Shown piece after piece: positions 18,123-28,024 of a DNA stretch of 64,000 bases (the first letter of the stretch is position 1; each line of letters opens with the position of its first letter). The notes under the pieces were generated by a model that worked only from the letters and a program-made list of their open reading frames with translations, searched no databases and was not told where the DNA came from. The DNA is taken from contig CAJNBX010000003.1 in NCBI GenBank assembly GCA_905221115.1, forward strand, positions 95,377 to 159,376. Reading direction: 5' to 3'. This DNA comes from a bacterium (GTDB lineage Bacteria > Bacillota > Bacilli > Lactobacillales > Streptococcaceae). A program made the translations under genes and the position numbers.

Positions 18123-19379
18123 CTAATCTTCATATTCTTCCTCATCTTCCTGGAAATGGAGTAGATCAAGCGCAGGCTCACCTTCTGATAACTCAATGTG
18201 ACGGAGCGTTCGCTCAATAGCTGTAGTGCGACGGTTTAATAATTCATCAATATTGCCAGAGGCATGTTGGAGATGTTTTTGTGCCTTGACCAGAATGCCA
18301 CCAAACTTGCCAAACTCGGTCTTAACACTGGCAAGTGTCTTGCTGATATGGTCGGCACTCTTTTGGATATTGAGGGTCTTGAAGCCAACTGATAGGGAAT
18401 TGAGCAGAGCTGACAGGGTACTTGGACCTGCGACAATAATTTGCTCCTCCCGTCTCAAATCATCAAAGAAGACCGGATTGCGGACAATTTCCGAGTAGAG
18501 ACCTTCCGTCGGAACAAACAAAACTCCAAAATTGGTCGTCCGAGGTGGTGCTATGTACTTGTTCTTGATATCCTTGGCAAAGCGCTTGACGCTGGCTAGG
18601 AGTGACTTACGACAGCGTTCGATTTCGTCCTTATCGCCTGCTTCATAGGCTTCTTCTAGGCGGTAATAATCTGCCAGTGGAAACTTGGAGTCAATCGGTA
18701 GATAGACATATTCCTGATCGCCTTGCCCAGGTAACTTGATGGCGTATTCGACTCGCTCACTAGAATTTTCAACCGTTGCAAATTCTCGTTCATACTGGGC
18801 AGGGGTCATGATGTCTTCAATGATCTGCCCCAGTTGCAATTCGCCCAGAATCCCTCGCGTCTTGGTTCCAGAGAGAACTTTATTGAGGGCTCCGACATCA
18901 CGCGCAACTGTCTGCATTTCTCCCAGACCACGATTGACCGACTCCAATTGCTTGGAAACTGTCTCGAAGGAAGCTTGCAAGCGAGTCTGCAAGGTCTTTT
19001 CTAACTTTTCCTCGACCGTTTGGCGCATTTGTTCCAAACGTTGCTCGTTTGATTCCTGCAAGGCTTGCAGGCGTTGGTCGGTCTTGTCTCTGGTTTGGAG
19101 GAGACTATCTGTCATTTCTTGACGGACCTGAGTCAGACCTTGGTGCAATTCCATTCGCACTTCTTGCAAACGGTCGCTGACAGCCACTTCCAAATCTTTT
19201 TGATCTAACTGGCTGGCTTGTCTTGCTTGTTCAAAGCGGTAATCCAACTGGTCTGACAAGTGATCTGCCTGATCCTCCAAGCTCTTGGTCAGATGTTTTT
19301 CCTGTTTATCCTGCCTCTGCCAAATCAGAAAGAGTCCAGATAGGTTGGCAATTAATAATAAAACTAATAAACTTTCCAT
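18123..19379 (-). CDS. rmuC: RmuC family DNA recombination protein
   Basis: A 418-residue protein with one N-terminal membrane segment (about 3-20), a long coiled coil (about 25-170, rich in Q, E and R) and a PD-(D/E)XK-like RmuC domain (about 180-390, with the segment IDSKFPLADYYR). In E. coli RmuC limits inversions at short inverted repeats. The start at 19379 has AGGAGG 5 nt upstream and follows the thiN stop immediately. Its end adjoins yhaM. Confidence 0.9.
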   Translation of the reverse strand: MESLLVLLLIANLSGLFLIWQRQDKQEKHLTKSLEDQADHLSDQLDYRFEQARQASQLDQKDLEVAVSDRLQEVRMELHQGLTQVRQEMTDSLLQTRDKTDQRLQALQESNEQRLEQMRQTVEEKLEKTLQTRLQASFETVSKQLESVNRGLGEMQTVARDVGALNKVLSGTKTRGILGELQLGQIIEDIMTPAQYEREFATVENSSERVEYAIKLPGQGDQEYVYLPIDSKFPLADYYRLEEAYEAGDKDEIERCRKSLLASVKRFAKDIKNKYIAPPRTTNFGVLFVPTEGLYSEIVRNPVFFDDLRREEQIIVAGPSTLSALLNSLSVGFKTLNIQKSADHISKTLASVKTEFGKFGGILVKAQKHLQHASGNIDELLNRRTTAIERTLRHIELSEGEPALDLLHFQEDEEEYED

Positions 19380-19380
19380 C

Positions 19381-20043
19381 CTACCTCCTGTCCTTGCTAT
19401 GCAAGACAACCACATAGCCATCTGGGCAAGTCACCAAAACTTCCCTATCTATATATTCGTTAGAAGCGTACACTTTTTTAAAGAAAAAATTTTCCTCTGT
19501 CAACTCATACTTGGCACCAAGAATTGTCAGCTGGCTATCCCGAACTGGCATAAAGGCTAGATAGTCGTAGTCTGAACGCGGTTCAAGCTGACTGATTCCT
19601 TCTGGACAATAGGCAATCAAGTTTTGCCCATCCTCAATCGCTATCTGGCGCATATAAGGTGCTAACTTGGGATTGCTAGGCAGAAAGACATTGGCCAACA
19701 TATGGTCAATACGGCCACCCAAAGCACCGAAAATAGTAACCTGAGCCTGAGGATTTTGCTCGAAGATGGTTAAGAGAGCCAATTCCAAATCAGTATCATC
19801 TTTTTCTGGTCGCGCTTGAACAAAATGCTGGGCACGTTTTTGAATCACCTGTCGCTCTTCTGCAGTAACAGAATCAAAATCCCCAACTGCTAGAGCAAGA
19901 GGCAGCTTTTCTTCCAAGACCCAGAGCGAGCCTCGATCCACACCGACAAAGCAATCAAAGTCTGTCCGATAATGACCGCGGTCTCCGCCTGCAAAAACGG
20001 CAACCCTAGCCCAGTTGTTTTCTGAGAGTTTGTACTCGCTCAT
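19381..20043 (-). CDS. thiN: Thiamine pyrophosphokinase
   Basis: A 220-residue enzyme converting thiamine and ATP to thiamine diphosphate. Motifs include VAVFAGGDRG, DCFVGVDRGS, VGDFDSVT, PEKDDTDLELAL and GALGGRIDHMLAN, in the family order. I chose the ATG at 20043, inside the rpe end, because AAGGGAG lies 6 nt before it; two upstream in-frame starts exist. The 38-nt overlap with rpe implies translational coupling. Confidence 0.93.
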   Translation of the reverse strand: MSEYKLSENNWARVAVFAGGDRGHYRTDFDCFVGVDRGSLWVLEEKLPLALAVGDFDSVTAEERQVIQKRAQHFVQARPEKDDTDLELALLTIFEQNPQAQVTIFGALGGRIDHMLANVFLPSNPKLAPYMRQIAIEDGQNLIAYCPEGISQLEPRSDYDYLAFMPVRDSQLTILGAKYELTEENFFFKKVYASNEYIDREVLVTCPDGYVVVLHSKDRR

Positions 20044-20662
20044 TGACATCTCCCTTAAAGACATAGGAACCTGCTACAAAAACTGTCGCACCAGCTTCTT
20101 TAGCTTGAGCAATCGTTTTATCATCAATCCCACCATCCACTTCGATTTCAAAGTTCAAATCTTTTTCCTTACGAAGTGCAACCAACTCACGAACCTTATC
20201 CATGGTTTCAGGTAGAAAAGCTTGTCCACCGAAGCCAGGGTTAACTGTCATAACTAAAACTTGGTCAACTAGGTGAAGCACGTGCTTGATAGCTTCAACA
20301 GGCGTACCAGGATTGATGACAACTGATGGCTTGACACCGAGTGAACGAATTTTTTGGAGGGCACCATGAATATGATTCGTTGCTTCCACATGGATGCTGA
20401 TGATATCCGCACCTGCACGCGCAAAATCCTCTAAATGATGCTCTGGATTAGCTACCATCAAGTGGCAGTCAAAGACCATCTTACTATGAGGACGAAGAGC
20501 TTCAACCATACCTGCACCAAAACTGATTTGTGGCACAAAGTGCCCATCCATGATATCGATATGGGCATATTCTGCACCAGTTGCTTCTAGGCGTTTGATT
20601 TCACGTTCAAAGTTGGCATAATCTGCTGCCAGAATTGACGGAGCAATCTTGTATTGAGACAT
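20006..20662 (-). CDS. rpe: Ribulose-phosphate 3-epimerase
   Basis: A 218-residue TIM-barrel enzyme interconverting ribulose 5-phosphate and xylulose 5-phosphate in the pentose phosphate pathway. Motifs are IAPSILAADYANFE, HIDIMDGHFVPQISFG (metal-binding His and Asp), VMTVNPGFGGQ and EVDGGIDDKT. The start at 20662 has AAGGAG 6 nt upstream. It lies 10 nt after rsgA in the same operon. Confidence 0.95.
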   Translation of the reverse strand: MSQYKIAPSILAADYANFEREIKRLEATGAEYAHIDIMDGHFVPQISFGAGMVEALRPHSKMVFDCHLMVANPEHHLEDFARAGADIISIHVEATNHIHGALQKIRSLGVKPSVVINPGTPVEAIKHVLHLVDQVLVMTVNPGFGGQAFLPETMDKVRELVALRKEKDLNFEIEVDGGIDDKTIAQAKEAGATVFVAGSYVFKGDVNERVQTLRKQLG

Positions 20663-20672
20663 AGGTTTCTCC

Positions 20673-21551
20673 TTATTTTGGAATTTTTTTGCTGACTTTT
20701 TTATAGGTTTCTCTGCGATTTTCAATCTCACTGAGGAATTGCAGGTAGTTGTCAAAACGGAAGGACGCAATGATACCCTCTTCTACTGCCGGCTTGACCG
20801 CACAAGAAGGCTCATGGGTATGGGTACAAGTGCGGAATTTGCAGTTTCGGCTGACACTAGCAATCTCTGGAAAGGCCTGATTGAGGTCCTCCGCCGTTGA
20901 TACTTCATAATCCAATGATGAAAAACCTGGTGTATCTGCGATTTTACCTCCATTGAGATTATAAAAACTAACTGCTCGAGTAGTGTGGCGCCCGCGACCC
21001 AGACTGTCTGAAATTTCTCCTGTTTCAATATTGAGGTCTGGTGCGATTTTATTGAGAAGAGTTGATTTCCCAACACCTGTCTGCCCCATAAAGACTGTAA
21101 CCTTGCCTGTTAACAAAGGAAGGAGTCCCTCTTTACTGGTCACAAAGTCATAGCCAATGTCACCATAGGTCTGCTGGTAAAAATCCAATTCTGACCGATC
21201 TTCCAGCAAATCCATTTTGGAAATATAGACGATGGGATGAATACCCTTGTGCTCCAAAAGAACCAAGAACCGATCCAGCAAATTGCTGTTAAAATCAGGT
21301 TCCTTGACGGACATGATTACTACAGCTTGGTCAATATTGACAATAGGTGGACGGACCAGACTATTTTTCCGTTCGTGAATCTTGAGGATATAGCCCTCTG
21401 AATTTTCCTCGGCAGAAAAATCGACCCAATCCCCAACGTAAGGGGTATGACCTTTTTTACGGAAATTTCCACGCGCTCGTGTCTGATAAACCTGGCCCTC
21501 ACTCTCTACATAGTAGAACCCAGCCAAGGCTTTAATGATTTGTCCCTGCAT
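20673..21551 (-). CDS. rsgA: Ribosome small subunit-dependent GTPase A
   Basis: A 292-residue circularly permuted GTPase that helps late 30S subunit maturation. An N-terminal OB fold (about 1-65) is followed by a GTPase domain with the permuted order: G4-like YISKMDL, then G1 [14 protein letters not shown], then G3 [11 protein letters not shown]-terminal zinc knuckle has [14 protein letters not shown]. Start MQGQII at 21551, directly after the rsmA stop (1 nt gap). Confidence 0.95.
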   Translation of the reverse strand: MQGQIIKALAGFYYVESEGQVYQTRARGNFRKKGHTPYVGDWVDFSAEENSEGYILKIHERKNSLVRPPIVNIDQAVVIMSVKEPDFNSNLLDRFLVLLEHKGIHPIVYISKMDLLEDRSELDFYQQTYGDIGYDFVTSKEGLLPLLTGKVTVFMGQTGVGKSTLLNKIAPDLNIETGEISDSLGRGRHTTRAVSFYNLNGGKIADTPGFSSLDYEVSTAEDLNQAFPEIASVSRNCKFRTCTHTHEPSCAVKPAVEEGIIASFRFDNYLQFLSEIENRRETYKKVSKKIPK

Positions 21552-21552
21552 C

Positions 21553-22425
21553 TTAGAGTCCTTGCCCTTTAAGTGCATCTGCTAGACTGGCAAATTCTTC
21601 CAAGCTGAGAGCTTCCCCACGTACACTTGGTGACAAACCTGCTTGGTCCAAGGCCTTGGTCAGCTTGTCCTTGACTTCCTCAGTCTTGCCAAAGTAACCT
21701 GTCAAGTTATTCCATAAGGTCTTGCGTCGATGAGTGAAACTTGCCTTGGAAACCTTAAAGAAGAAGTTCTCGTCTTCTACTGCTACAGCTGGCTCTGGAC
21801 GACGCACCATTTTCAAGATAGCCGAATCCACATTTGGCGCTGGCACAAAGACCGTACGAGGTACGATAAAGGCAACCTTGGCAGTCATGTAATACTGAAC
21901 CGCAATCGACAAACTGCCATATGCCTTGGTGTTAGGCTGGGCTGAAATGCGGTCAGCTACCTCTTTTTGCATCATGACCACAAACTCACTAAAAGGAATC
22001 CCACTCTCGATTAAGTGCATGAGAATAGGTGTCGTGATGTAGTAAGGCAAGTTGGCTACTACCTTAATTGGCAGGTCAGGATTTTTAAAATTCTGGATAT
22101 GTTGCGCCAAATCGACCTTGAGAATGTCCTCGTTGACTACGGTCACATTATCAAAATCACGCAAGGTATCTGCCAAAATCGGCACCAAACGGTGGTCAAT
22201 CTCAAAGGCCATGACTTCAGCTGCACGCTCCGCTAGAAACTCTGTCAAGGCACCAATCCCTGGCCCGATTTCTATGACATTAACCTGGTCATCAATCTCA
22301 GCCGTATCCACGATTTTTTGAAGAATATTGGTATCCGTCAAGAAATTTTGCCCAAAGGACTTTTTAAAAGTAAAACCGTGACGCTCCAGTACTGCCTTGG
22401 TCACGCTATAATCTGCAATTCTCAT
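21553..22425 (-). CDS. rsmA: 16S rRNA dimethyladenosine transferase (KsgA)
   Basis: A 290-residue SAM-dependent enzyme that dimethylates two adjacent adenosines near the 3' end of 16S rRNA. Motifs are [28 protein letters not shown], and the catalytic [13 protein letters not shown]. Loss of the orthologue gives kasugamycin resistance. It begins a tight series running to yhaM and has its own TACAAT -10 within the 64-nt gap after rnmV. Confidence 0.96.
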   Translation of the reverse strand: MRIADYSVTKAVLERHGFTFKKSFGQNFLTDTNILQKIVDTAEIDDQVNVIEIGPGIGALTEFLAERAAEVMAFEIDHRLVPILADTLRDFDNVTVVNEDILKVDLAQHIQNFKNPDLPIKVVANLPYYITTPILMHLIESGIPFSEFVVMMQKEVADRISAQPNTKAYGSLSIAVQYYMTAKVAFIVPRTVFVPAPNVDSAILKMVRRPEPAVAVEDENFFFKVSKASFTHRRKTLWNNLTGYFGKTEEVKDKLTKALDQAGLSPSVRGEALSLEEFASLADALKGQGL

Positions 22426-22489
22426 CTATTCTCTTTTCTATTATCTGTTACTACTATTGTAACACATTCCCCTTACATTTGGTGCCTGC

Positions 22490-23056
22490 TTAGCTATCCT
22501 CATAAGATTTCATAGCTTCTTCCACTTCTGCCAAGGTAACCCCAAACAACTCTAGGCGTTTGAGTAGTTGCTTGCCGTTAGAATAGCCGATTCGGAGAGC
22601 ATCTCCTAGATATTCTCTACGCTTACGGCTGTCTGCTCCCGCTAGAAAACCAAGGCGAATCAAGTCGCTACGACTGATGTCAAACTGACTCTCATATTCA
22701 AATTGTTCTGTCACCTGAGCTAGAGCCGTTTTCAGGTCTTCATAGCTGGCATGCTCAATTCCCAGAGAACGCCCCTTGGTCTTGGACTTAGGAACAGCTT
22801 CATCTCGCTTGAGGAAGGCATGCTGAACTGTTGGAATGGCCGTCATAATCATGCGACGAATCCGCTCCCCATTAAAATCTGGGTCTGTAAAGACAATGAC
22901 TCCATGACGTTGGTGCAGGCGCTGAATCCGCTCTAGATCCTGGTCATTGATGGCAGAACCTCGTGTCTCATAGGTCTCTACATCGAAATAGCGTTTGAGA
23001 TTGGCCGTATCATCGCGACCTTCGACCACGATAACTTGGGAAATTTTTTCCTTCAT
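22490..23056 (-). CDS. rnmV: Ribonuclease M5
   Basis: A 188-residue Toprim-domain RNase that matures 5S rRNA precursors together with L18. The Toprim glutamate is in VVEGRDDT and the DxD in FTDPDFNGERIRR. The start ATG overlaps the tatD stop (ATGA), so translation is coupled; an in-frame GTG lies one codon upstream. The order tatD-rnmV-rsmA is conserved in Firmicutes. Confidence 0.94.
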   Translation of the reverse strand: MKEKISQVIVVEGRDDTANLKRYFDVETYETRGSAINDQDLERIQRLHQRHGVIVFTDPDFNGERIRRMIMTAIPTVQHAFLKRDEAVPKSKTKGRSLGIEHASYEDLKTALAQVTEQFEYESQFDISRSDLIRLGFLAGADSRKRREYLGDALRIGYSNGKQLLKRLELFGVTLAEVEEAMKSYEDS

Positions 23057-23829
23057 CACTTGCTATCCAATCCAAAAATTCGTTCTGCATTTGCAGTTGT
23101 TACCGCCGCTAGCTCTTCTGTCGTCATACCACGCAAGTCGGCGATAAAGTCCACCACATAGCGAGTGTAGGATGTTTTGTTTTCGCGACCCCGTTTAGGA
23201 ACAGGAGCCAAGTAAGGAGCATCCGTCTCCACCAAAATCTTGTCCAAAGGTAACTCTTTAGCTGCTTCTTGGATGTCAGTTGCCTTCTTGAAAGTCACCA
23301 CTCCTGAGAAGGAAATGGTCATACCAAGGTCCACAAACTTCTCTGCCCACTCAAGCGTCCCTGAAAATGAATGCATAATCCCACCACGAGGACCAACGCC
23401 CTCACTTTTGATAATCTCATAGGTATCTTCCAGCGCATCACGGGTGTGGACAACAAAAGGCAAATCCAAGTCCTTAGATAACTGAATCTGACGGCGAAAA
23501 ACCTGCTCCTGCACCTCTTTCGGCGCTGTCATCCAATGATAATCCAAACCAATCTCACCCAAGGCAACCACCTTTGGATGCTTGAGCTTGTCAAGCAAGT
23601 AGGTTTCAATCTCCTCTGTGTAAGTTCCAGCTTCTGTCGGATGCCAACCGATAGTCGCATAGAGCTGGTCATACTCATCTACCAACTCCAAGGCACGCTC
23701 AATCGTCGGCTTATCAAAACCAACAATATTCATCTGTGTCACACCCATCTCAGCAGCCAAGGCAATTTCTTCTGCCTCACGACCCGCAAATTCTTCTACA
23801 TTTAAGTGTGTATGTGTATCAAAAATCAT
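23056..23829 (-). CDS. tatD: TatD family metal-dependent hydrolase
   Basis: A 257-residue TIM-barrel metallohydrolase, a 3'-5' DNA exonuclease/DNase in characterised members. Metal ligands are visible in IFDTHTHLN, ALGEIGLDYHW, PFVVHTRDA, GGIMHSFSG and LVETDAPYLAP. GAGG and AGAAGAG precede the ATG; a TGGTATAAT promoter lies about 30 nt further up. First gene of the tatD-rnmV-rsmA block. Confidence 0.94.
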   Translation of the reverse strand: MIFDTHTHLNVEEFAGREAEEIALAAEMGVTQMNIVGFDKPTIERALELVDEYDQLYATIGWHPTEAGTYTEEIETYLLDKLKHPKVVALGEIGLDYHWMTAPKEVQEQVFRRQIQLSKDLDLPFVVHTRDALEDTYEIIKSEGVGPRGGIMHSFSGTLEWAEKFVDLGMTISFSGVVTFKKATDIQEAAKELPLDKILVETDAPYLAPVPKRGRENKTSYTRYVVDFIADLRGMTTEELAAVTTANAERIFGLDSK

Positions 23830-23921
23830 CTCTTCTAACCTCGTTTTCTATCTACTATTATACCAAAAAACTGCCCTCTCTCCTCGTCTGCAAAAAATAT
23901 TCTAAAATCTATCGTCCTCTC

Positions 23922-23950
23922 TTGACGCTATTTTCCCAAAGCAGTATAAT
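23922..23950 (+). promoter_or_regulatory. Sigma-A promoter of kimA
   Basis: TTGACG (23922-23927), 17-bp spacer, TATAAT (23945-23950). The leader to the start codon at 23986 is only about 30 nt, too short for a riboswitch. Confidence 0.88.
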
Positions 23951-23985
23951 AGCACTTATTGAAATTTTCAGAAAAGGAAAATACC

Positions 23986-25830
23986 ATGTTTACAAAATTA
24001 AAACAGACTTTTATCGGTCGTCCTCTTAAGTCCTTAACAGAAGGCGAAGGAGGTCTGCTGGGAAAAATGCAGGCCTTGGCCATGTTGTCAAGCGACGCTC
24101 TATCTTCCATTGCCTATGGACCTGAGCAAGTAGTCCTCGTCTTGGCTAGCCTCTCTCCTCTTGCGATATGGTGGAGCCTTCCTATCGGCCTTTTTGTCCT
24201 CCTGCTCCTAGCTAGCCTGACCGTCTCCTACCGTCAAATCATCCATGCCTACCCTCAAGGGGGAGGGGCCTATATGGTTACTCGAGAAAATCTATCTCCC
24301 GAGCTAGGCTTGATTGCTGGAGGTAGTCTGCTGGTTGACTACATGCTGACTGTGGCGGTATCGGTATCATCTGGAGCTGACGCTATCACAGCAGCCCTCC
24401 CTGCCCTCCACCCTTACAACCTTCACATCTCCATTTTTCTGGTTTGCTTGCTCATGCTCTTGAACTTACGAGGGTTGAAAGAATCTGCTAGTTCACTGAT
24501 GATTCCTGTCTATCTCTTTATCATCAGTACTGTCTTTCTCTTACTCTATGGAATCTTTCAACTAATGACAGGTTCTCTCAGCTATCAGGCAACTTCTCCT
24601 ATCGGGCATGCTGTACCGAGTCTGTCTATCGTTCTCATTCTAAGAGCCTTTACCAGTGGTTCTGCCTCTCTGACAGGGGTTGAAGCTATTTCAAATGCCG
24701 TTCCCTTTTTCAAGGCTCCAAAAGAAAAGAATGCCGCTCAAACCTTGACCATTATGTCACTGATTTTAGGTTTCCTTTTTGCTGGTATCACCTTCCTAAA
24801 CTACTGGATGGGGATTATGCCTCAACACGGAGAAACTATTCTTTCACAGATGGCTCAAGGCATCCTTGGCAATTCCTTCTTAGGTCACCTTGGCTATTAT
24901 ATCTTCCAATTCTCCACAGCCTTAATTTTGGCCGTAGCTGCAAATACCGGCTTTTCAGCCTTTCCTATGCTGGCTTACAATATGGCTAAAAACAAGTACA
25001 TGCCCCATCTCTTTATGGAAAAAGGAGACCGCCTAGGCTACTCCAACGGAATCTTAACTCTGGCATTTGGGGCTATGATTCTTCTTCTCATTTTTAATGG
25101 CAATACCGAACGTTTGATTCCTCTTTATACTATCGGGGTCTTCGTTCCCTTCGCCCTTTCTCAGACTGGGATGATTCGCCATTGGAAAAAAGAAAAAGGG
25201 GCAAATTTCTTAAAACCTGCCCTTGCCAATATCCTTGGGGCCATCATTTGCTACGCTATCGTGCTGATCCTGCTCTTTTTCCGTCTCAGCGATATCTGGC
25301 CTTTCTTCCCGATTATTCTCGTACTCACCCTACTCTTCTTGGCCATTCACAGTCATTACCAAAAAGTGGCTCAACAACTGCGACTCTATGAAGGCATCGA
25401 AAAACGTACCTACGATGGCAATCTTGTCCTCGTCCTCGTAGGGAATGTCACCCGTGTAAGCGTCGGAGCCATTAACTATGCCCAAAGTATCGGTGATGAA
25501 GTCTTAGCCATGCACATTTCTACTAAGGAAACAGCAGAAAAAGACCAAGAAATTCTCCAAGAATTTGCCGATTACTTCCCAACCATTACTCTGAAGAACA
25601 TCAAGACCAGCTACCGCGACATCATCACGCCTACTGTCAAGTATGTCAAACGAATCTCTGAGGATGCCCAGAAAAAGAACTATACAGTCACTGTCCTCGT
25701 TCCCCAGTTTATCCCCAATAAACCTTGGCAAAACATCCTGCACAATCAAATGAGCCTCAAACTCAAATACGCCCTCCGTTGGCACCAAGATGTCGTTGTC
25801 GCTAGCTACTCCTATCACTTAAAAGAATAA
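23986..25830 (+). CDS. kimA: KimA-type potassium importer (APC family)
   Basis: A 614-residue transporter with about twelve membrane helices (about 30-450) and a cytoplasmic C-terminal universal-stress-like domain (about 475-610). It aligns by eye along its whole length with Bacillus KimA (YdaO): ALAMLSSDALSSIAYG, AYPQGGGAYMVT, IAGGSLLVDYMLTVAVSVS, LTGVEAISNAVPFF, AANTGFSAFPMLAYN. KimA is a proton-coupled high-affinity K+ importer inhibited by c-di-AMP. I chose MFTKLKQ as start, with AAAGGAAA 7-8 nt upstream. A bidirectional terminator follows. Confidence 0.9.
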   Translation: MFTKLKQTFIGRPLKSLTEGEGGLLGKMQALAMLSSDALSSIAYGPEQVVLVLASLSPLAIWWSLPIGLFVLLLLASLTVSYRQIIHAYPQGGGAYMVTRENLSPELGLIAGGSLLVDYMLTVAVSVSSGADAITAALPALHPYNLHISIFLVCLLMLLNLRGLKESASSLMIPVYLFIISTVFLLLYGIFQLMTGSLSYQATSPIGHAVPSLSIVLILRAFTSGSASLTGVEAISNAVPFFKAPKEKNAAQTLTIMSLILGFLFAGITFLNYWMGIMPQHGETILSQMAQGILGNSFLGHLGYYIFQFSTALILAVAANTGFSAFPMLAYNMAKNKYMPHLFMEKGDRLGYSNGILTLAFGAMILLLIFNGNTERLIPLYTIGVFVPFALSQTGMIRHWKKEKGANFLKPALANILGAIICYAIVLILLFFRLSDIWPFFPIILVLTLLFLAIHSHYQKVAQQLRLYEGIEKRTYDGNLVLVLVGNVTRVSVGAINYAQSIGDEVLAMHISTKETAEKDQEILQEFADYFPTITLKNIKTSYRDIITPTVKYVKRISEDAQKKNYTVTVLVPQFIPNKPWQNILHNQMSLKLKYALRWHQDVVVASYSYHLKE

Positions 25831-25832
25831 AT

Positions 25833-25877
25833 AAAAGGCCCTACCAGAACCAAGAAGCGTCTGGTAGAGCCTTTTTC
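25833..25877. terminator. Bidirectional terminator between kimA and the Ali-type gene
   Basis: AAAGGCCCTACCAGA, loop, TCTGGTAGAGCCTTTTT on the plus strand; the minus strand ends GGGCCTTTTATTTATT. Confidence 0.9.
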
Positions 25878-25921
25878 TGAATCCTATCACTATGCTTAAC
25901 TGAAAAGCATGACTAGGGATA

Positions 25922-27886
25922 TCATTGAATATGGTTAGCTAAATCTTCCTGAGCTTTTTTATTTGACTCAGCTTTTTCTTTCAGCCATTTTTCATAGAGT
26001 TCTTGGTACTGTTTAGCAGTTACTGCCTCTTTTTGCAATTCAACATATTTGTAGTTGTCAGCATTTCCTTTATTCCCAACGAATGAGAATGGGCCTGTAA
26101 ACGGTACAGTCTTACGGAAGATTGGGTTGGCTCCACCACTTTGAACTGGTAGGAAGAGGGCACTATCTGTCAACCAAGCTTGGGCTTCAGCATATTTTTC
26201 ATAGCGAGCTTGAGTATCTGTGATTTCCGCGTCTGCCTGATCCAAGAGTTTCTTATAGTCAGAAAGACCAATCTTGTCCTTAACTTCCTTGTCTTTTCCT
26301 TCAGACAAGCCCATGTTTTTCAACTGAGAACCTGTCTCTGGATCAAGGATGGCTAGGTAAGTCTTCGGATCTGAGTAATCTCCACCCCATCCTGAGATGT
26401 CGATATCGTAGTCTTTTTGTTCTGCTGTATCTGCAAAGTAGGTTGCTTGGTCTTTTTCATCTGGGGAAAGTTGGATAACATCGATAACCACATTCTCCTT
26501 ACCAAGAGTTTCTTCCACTGTTTGTTTGAAAGATCCAGCCTGTTGCACATCTAACTTAGCAGTCTGGTCAACTGGCATATCCAAATGAATTGGGAAGGTT
26601 ACTCCCTGTGCTTGCAGACTTTCTTTTGCCTTCGCAAACTTCTCTTTGGCCTTTTCAGGATTCAAGAAGGCTTGCTTACCATCGTTTAGATTGATATTTG
26701 CCCAATCTTTACCGTAGTTGACAATTTTTTCATTGACAATATCACCAAAGTTCTTATCGCCAACTTGGACAAAGTTACTTGGTGTAACTGTGTTACGCAA
26801 GATACGGTCTGCTCCATCTTCACCATTTGTCTGTGCTGCATAAGCATGACGGTCAAAGGCAAAGTTGATAGCCTGACGGAAATCTTTATTCTGCATAGCT
26901 GCGCGTGAATCTGTCTTTTCCTTATCAGACTGTTTCATAGTTTGCTTGTAGCTTTGACGATTCACGTTGAAAAGATAATAGAAAGTAACTGAGTTTTGTG
27001 GTGTGTAGGTAATCTTGTCCTCATTCCCTTTCTTGAGTTCAGCAAAGACTGAACTTGTTGGGAAGATACGGCCATCTGTATAGTTACCATCCAAGAAACC
27101 TCTAGCAATGCTGTCTTGGTCAGAACCGTCAAAGAAAGAAAGTTTCACTTTCTCAATTTTGACATTGTCCTTATCCCAGTAATTAGGGTTTTTATCAAAC
27201 TCAATCAAAGATTTTGATGAGAAAGATTTAAACAAGTAAGGACCATTTGACAAGATACTTGATGGTGTCACACTTCCAAAGTCATCTCCCTTAGACTTCA
27301 AGAAGGCTTCATTTACAGGATTAAGGATACTTGCTGTTGTTTTAGAGTTCCAATAGGTCTCAGGTTGGTTGAGAGTGTATTGTAGCGTGTAATCGTCCAC
27401 TGCCTTAACACCAACAGTTCCAAAATCGGATGATTGTCCTTCAACATAGTCTGCTAGACCCTTGATAGAGTCTTGTACCAAGTACAAATTTTCAGCCTTT
27501 TTATCAGCCGCATACTTGAGTCCTGTCACAAAGTCATGAGCCGTTACATCCGCATACTCTTCTCCTTCAGAAGTGTACCATTTAGCTCCCTGACGGATCT
27601 TATAAGTGTAAGTCAAGCCATCTTTTGACACTGTCCATGACTCAGCCATAGATGGGATGAGATTGCCATACTGGTCATTTTCCAACAAACCATCAATCAA
27701 ATTGGTTGTGATACTAGATGTAGAGTCTCGTGTAGAGGTAATGTAATCCAAGGTATCAGGGTTGCTGACAAAGATATAAGAGTATGTCTTGTCTGCATTG
27801 CTTGATTGGGATGACCCGCATGCCGCTAGAGCTAGACCTGCTGTCAAAGCCATAGCTCCAAAAAGCATAACTTTTGATTTCTTCAT
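25922..27886 (-). CDS. AliA/AliB-type oligopeptide-binding lipoprotein
   Basis: A complete 654-residue SBP family 5 lipoprotein. The signal peptide MKKSKVMLFGAMALTAGL leads to LAAC with Cys23. Conserved segments include AESWTVSKDGLTYTYKIR, LQYTLNQPETYWN and DFRQAINFAFDRHAYAAQTN; the charged C-terminus is rich in E and K. Expected to deliver peptides to the shared Ami permease. It stands alone behind its own promoter, without permease genes. Sequence differs clearly from the receptor at 1-1868. Which Ali it corresponds to is not decided here. Confidence 0.92.
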   Translation of the reverse strand: MKKSKVMLFGAMALTAGLALAACGSSQSSNADKTYSYIFVSNPDTLDYITSTRDSTSSITTNLIDGLLENDQYGNLIPSMAESWTVSKDGLTYTYKIRQGAKWYTSEGEEYADVTAHDFVTGLKYAADKKAENLYLVQDSIKGLADYVEGQSSDFGTVGVKAVDDYTLQYTLNQPETYWNSKTTASILNPVNEAFLKSKGDDFGSVTPSSILSNGPYLFKSFSSKSLIEFDKNPNYWDKDNVKIEKVKLSFFDGSDQDSIARGFLDGNYTDGRIFPTSSVFAELKKGNEDKITYTPQNSVTFYYLFNVNRQSYKQTMKQSDKEKTDSRAAMQNKDFRQAINFAFDRHAYAAQTNGEDGADRILRNTVTPSNFVQVGDKNFGDIVNEKIVNYGKDWANINLNDGKQAFLNPEKAKEKFAKAKESLQAQGVTFPIHLDMPVDQTAKLDVQQAGSFKQTVEETLGKENVVIDVIQLSPDEKDQATYFADTAEQKDYDIDISGWGGDYSDPKTYLAILDPETGSQLKNMGLSEGKDKEVKDKIGLSDYKKLLDQADAEITDTQARYEKYAEAQAWLTDSALFLPVQSGGANPIFRKTVPFTGPFSFVGNKGNADNYKYVELQKEAVTAKQYQELYEKWLKEKAESNKKAQEDLANHIQ

Positions 27887-27918
27887 GATTATTCTCCATT
27901 TTTTACAGTATGTGAAAT

Positions 27919-27947
27919 ATTATACACCATTTGAGCAAAAATATAAA
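27919..27947 (-). promoter_or_regulatory. Promoter of the second Ali-type gene
   Basis: Minus strand TTTATA (27947-27942), 17-bp spacer, TATAAT (27924-27919). Confidence 0.65.
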
Positions 27948-27969
27948 GCCTTTTTGAACTTTTTTACAA

Positions 27970-28008
27970 AAATAAAAATCAGTAGACTCGAGTTCCTACT
28001 GATTTTTG
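27970..28008 (-). terminator. Terminator of rpmH
   Basis: Minus strand AAAATCAGTAG, loop, CTACTGATTTTT, then ATTTTTG. Confidence 0.9.
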
Positions 28009-28024
28009 TTATGGTTCGTTTGGA

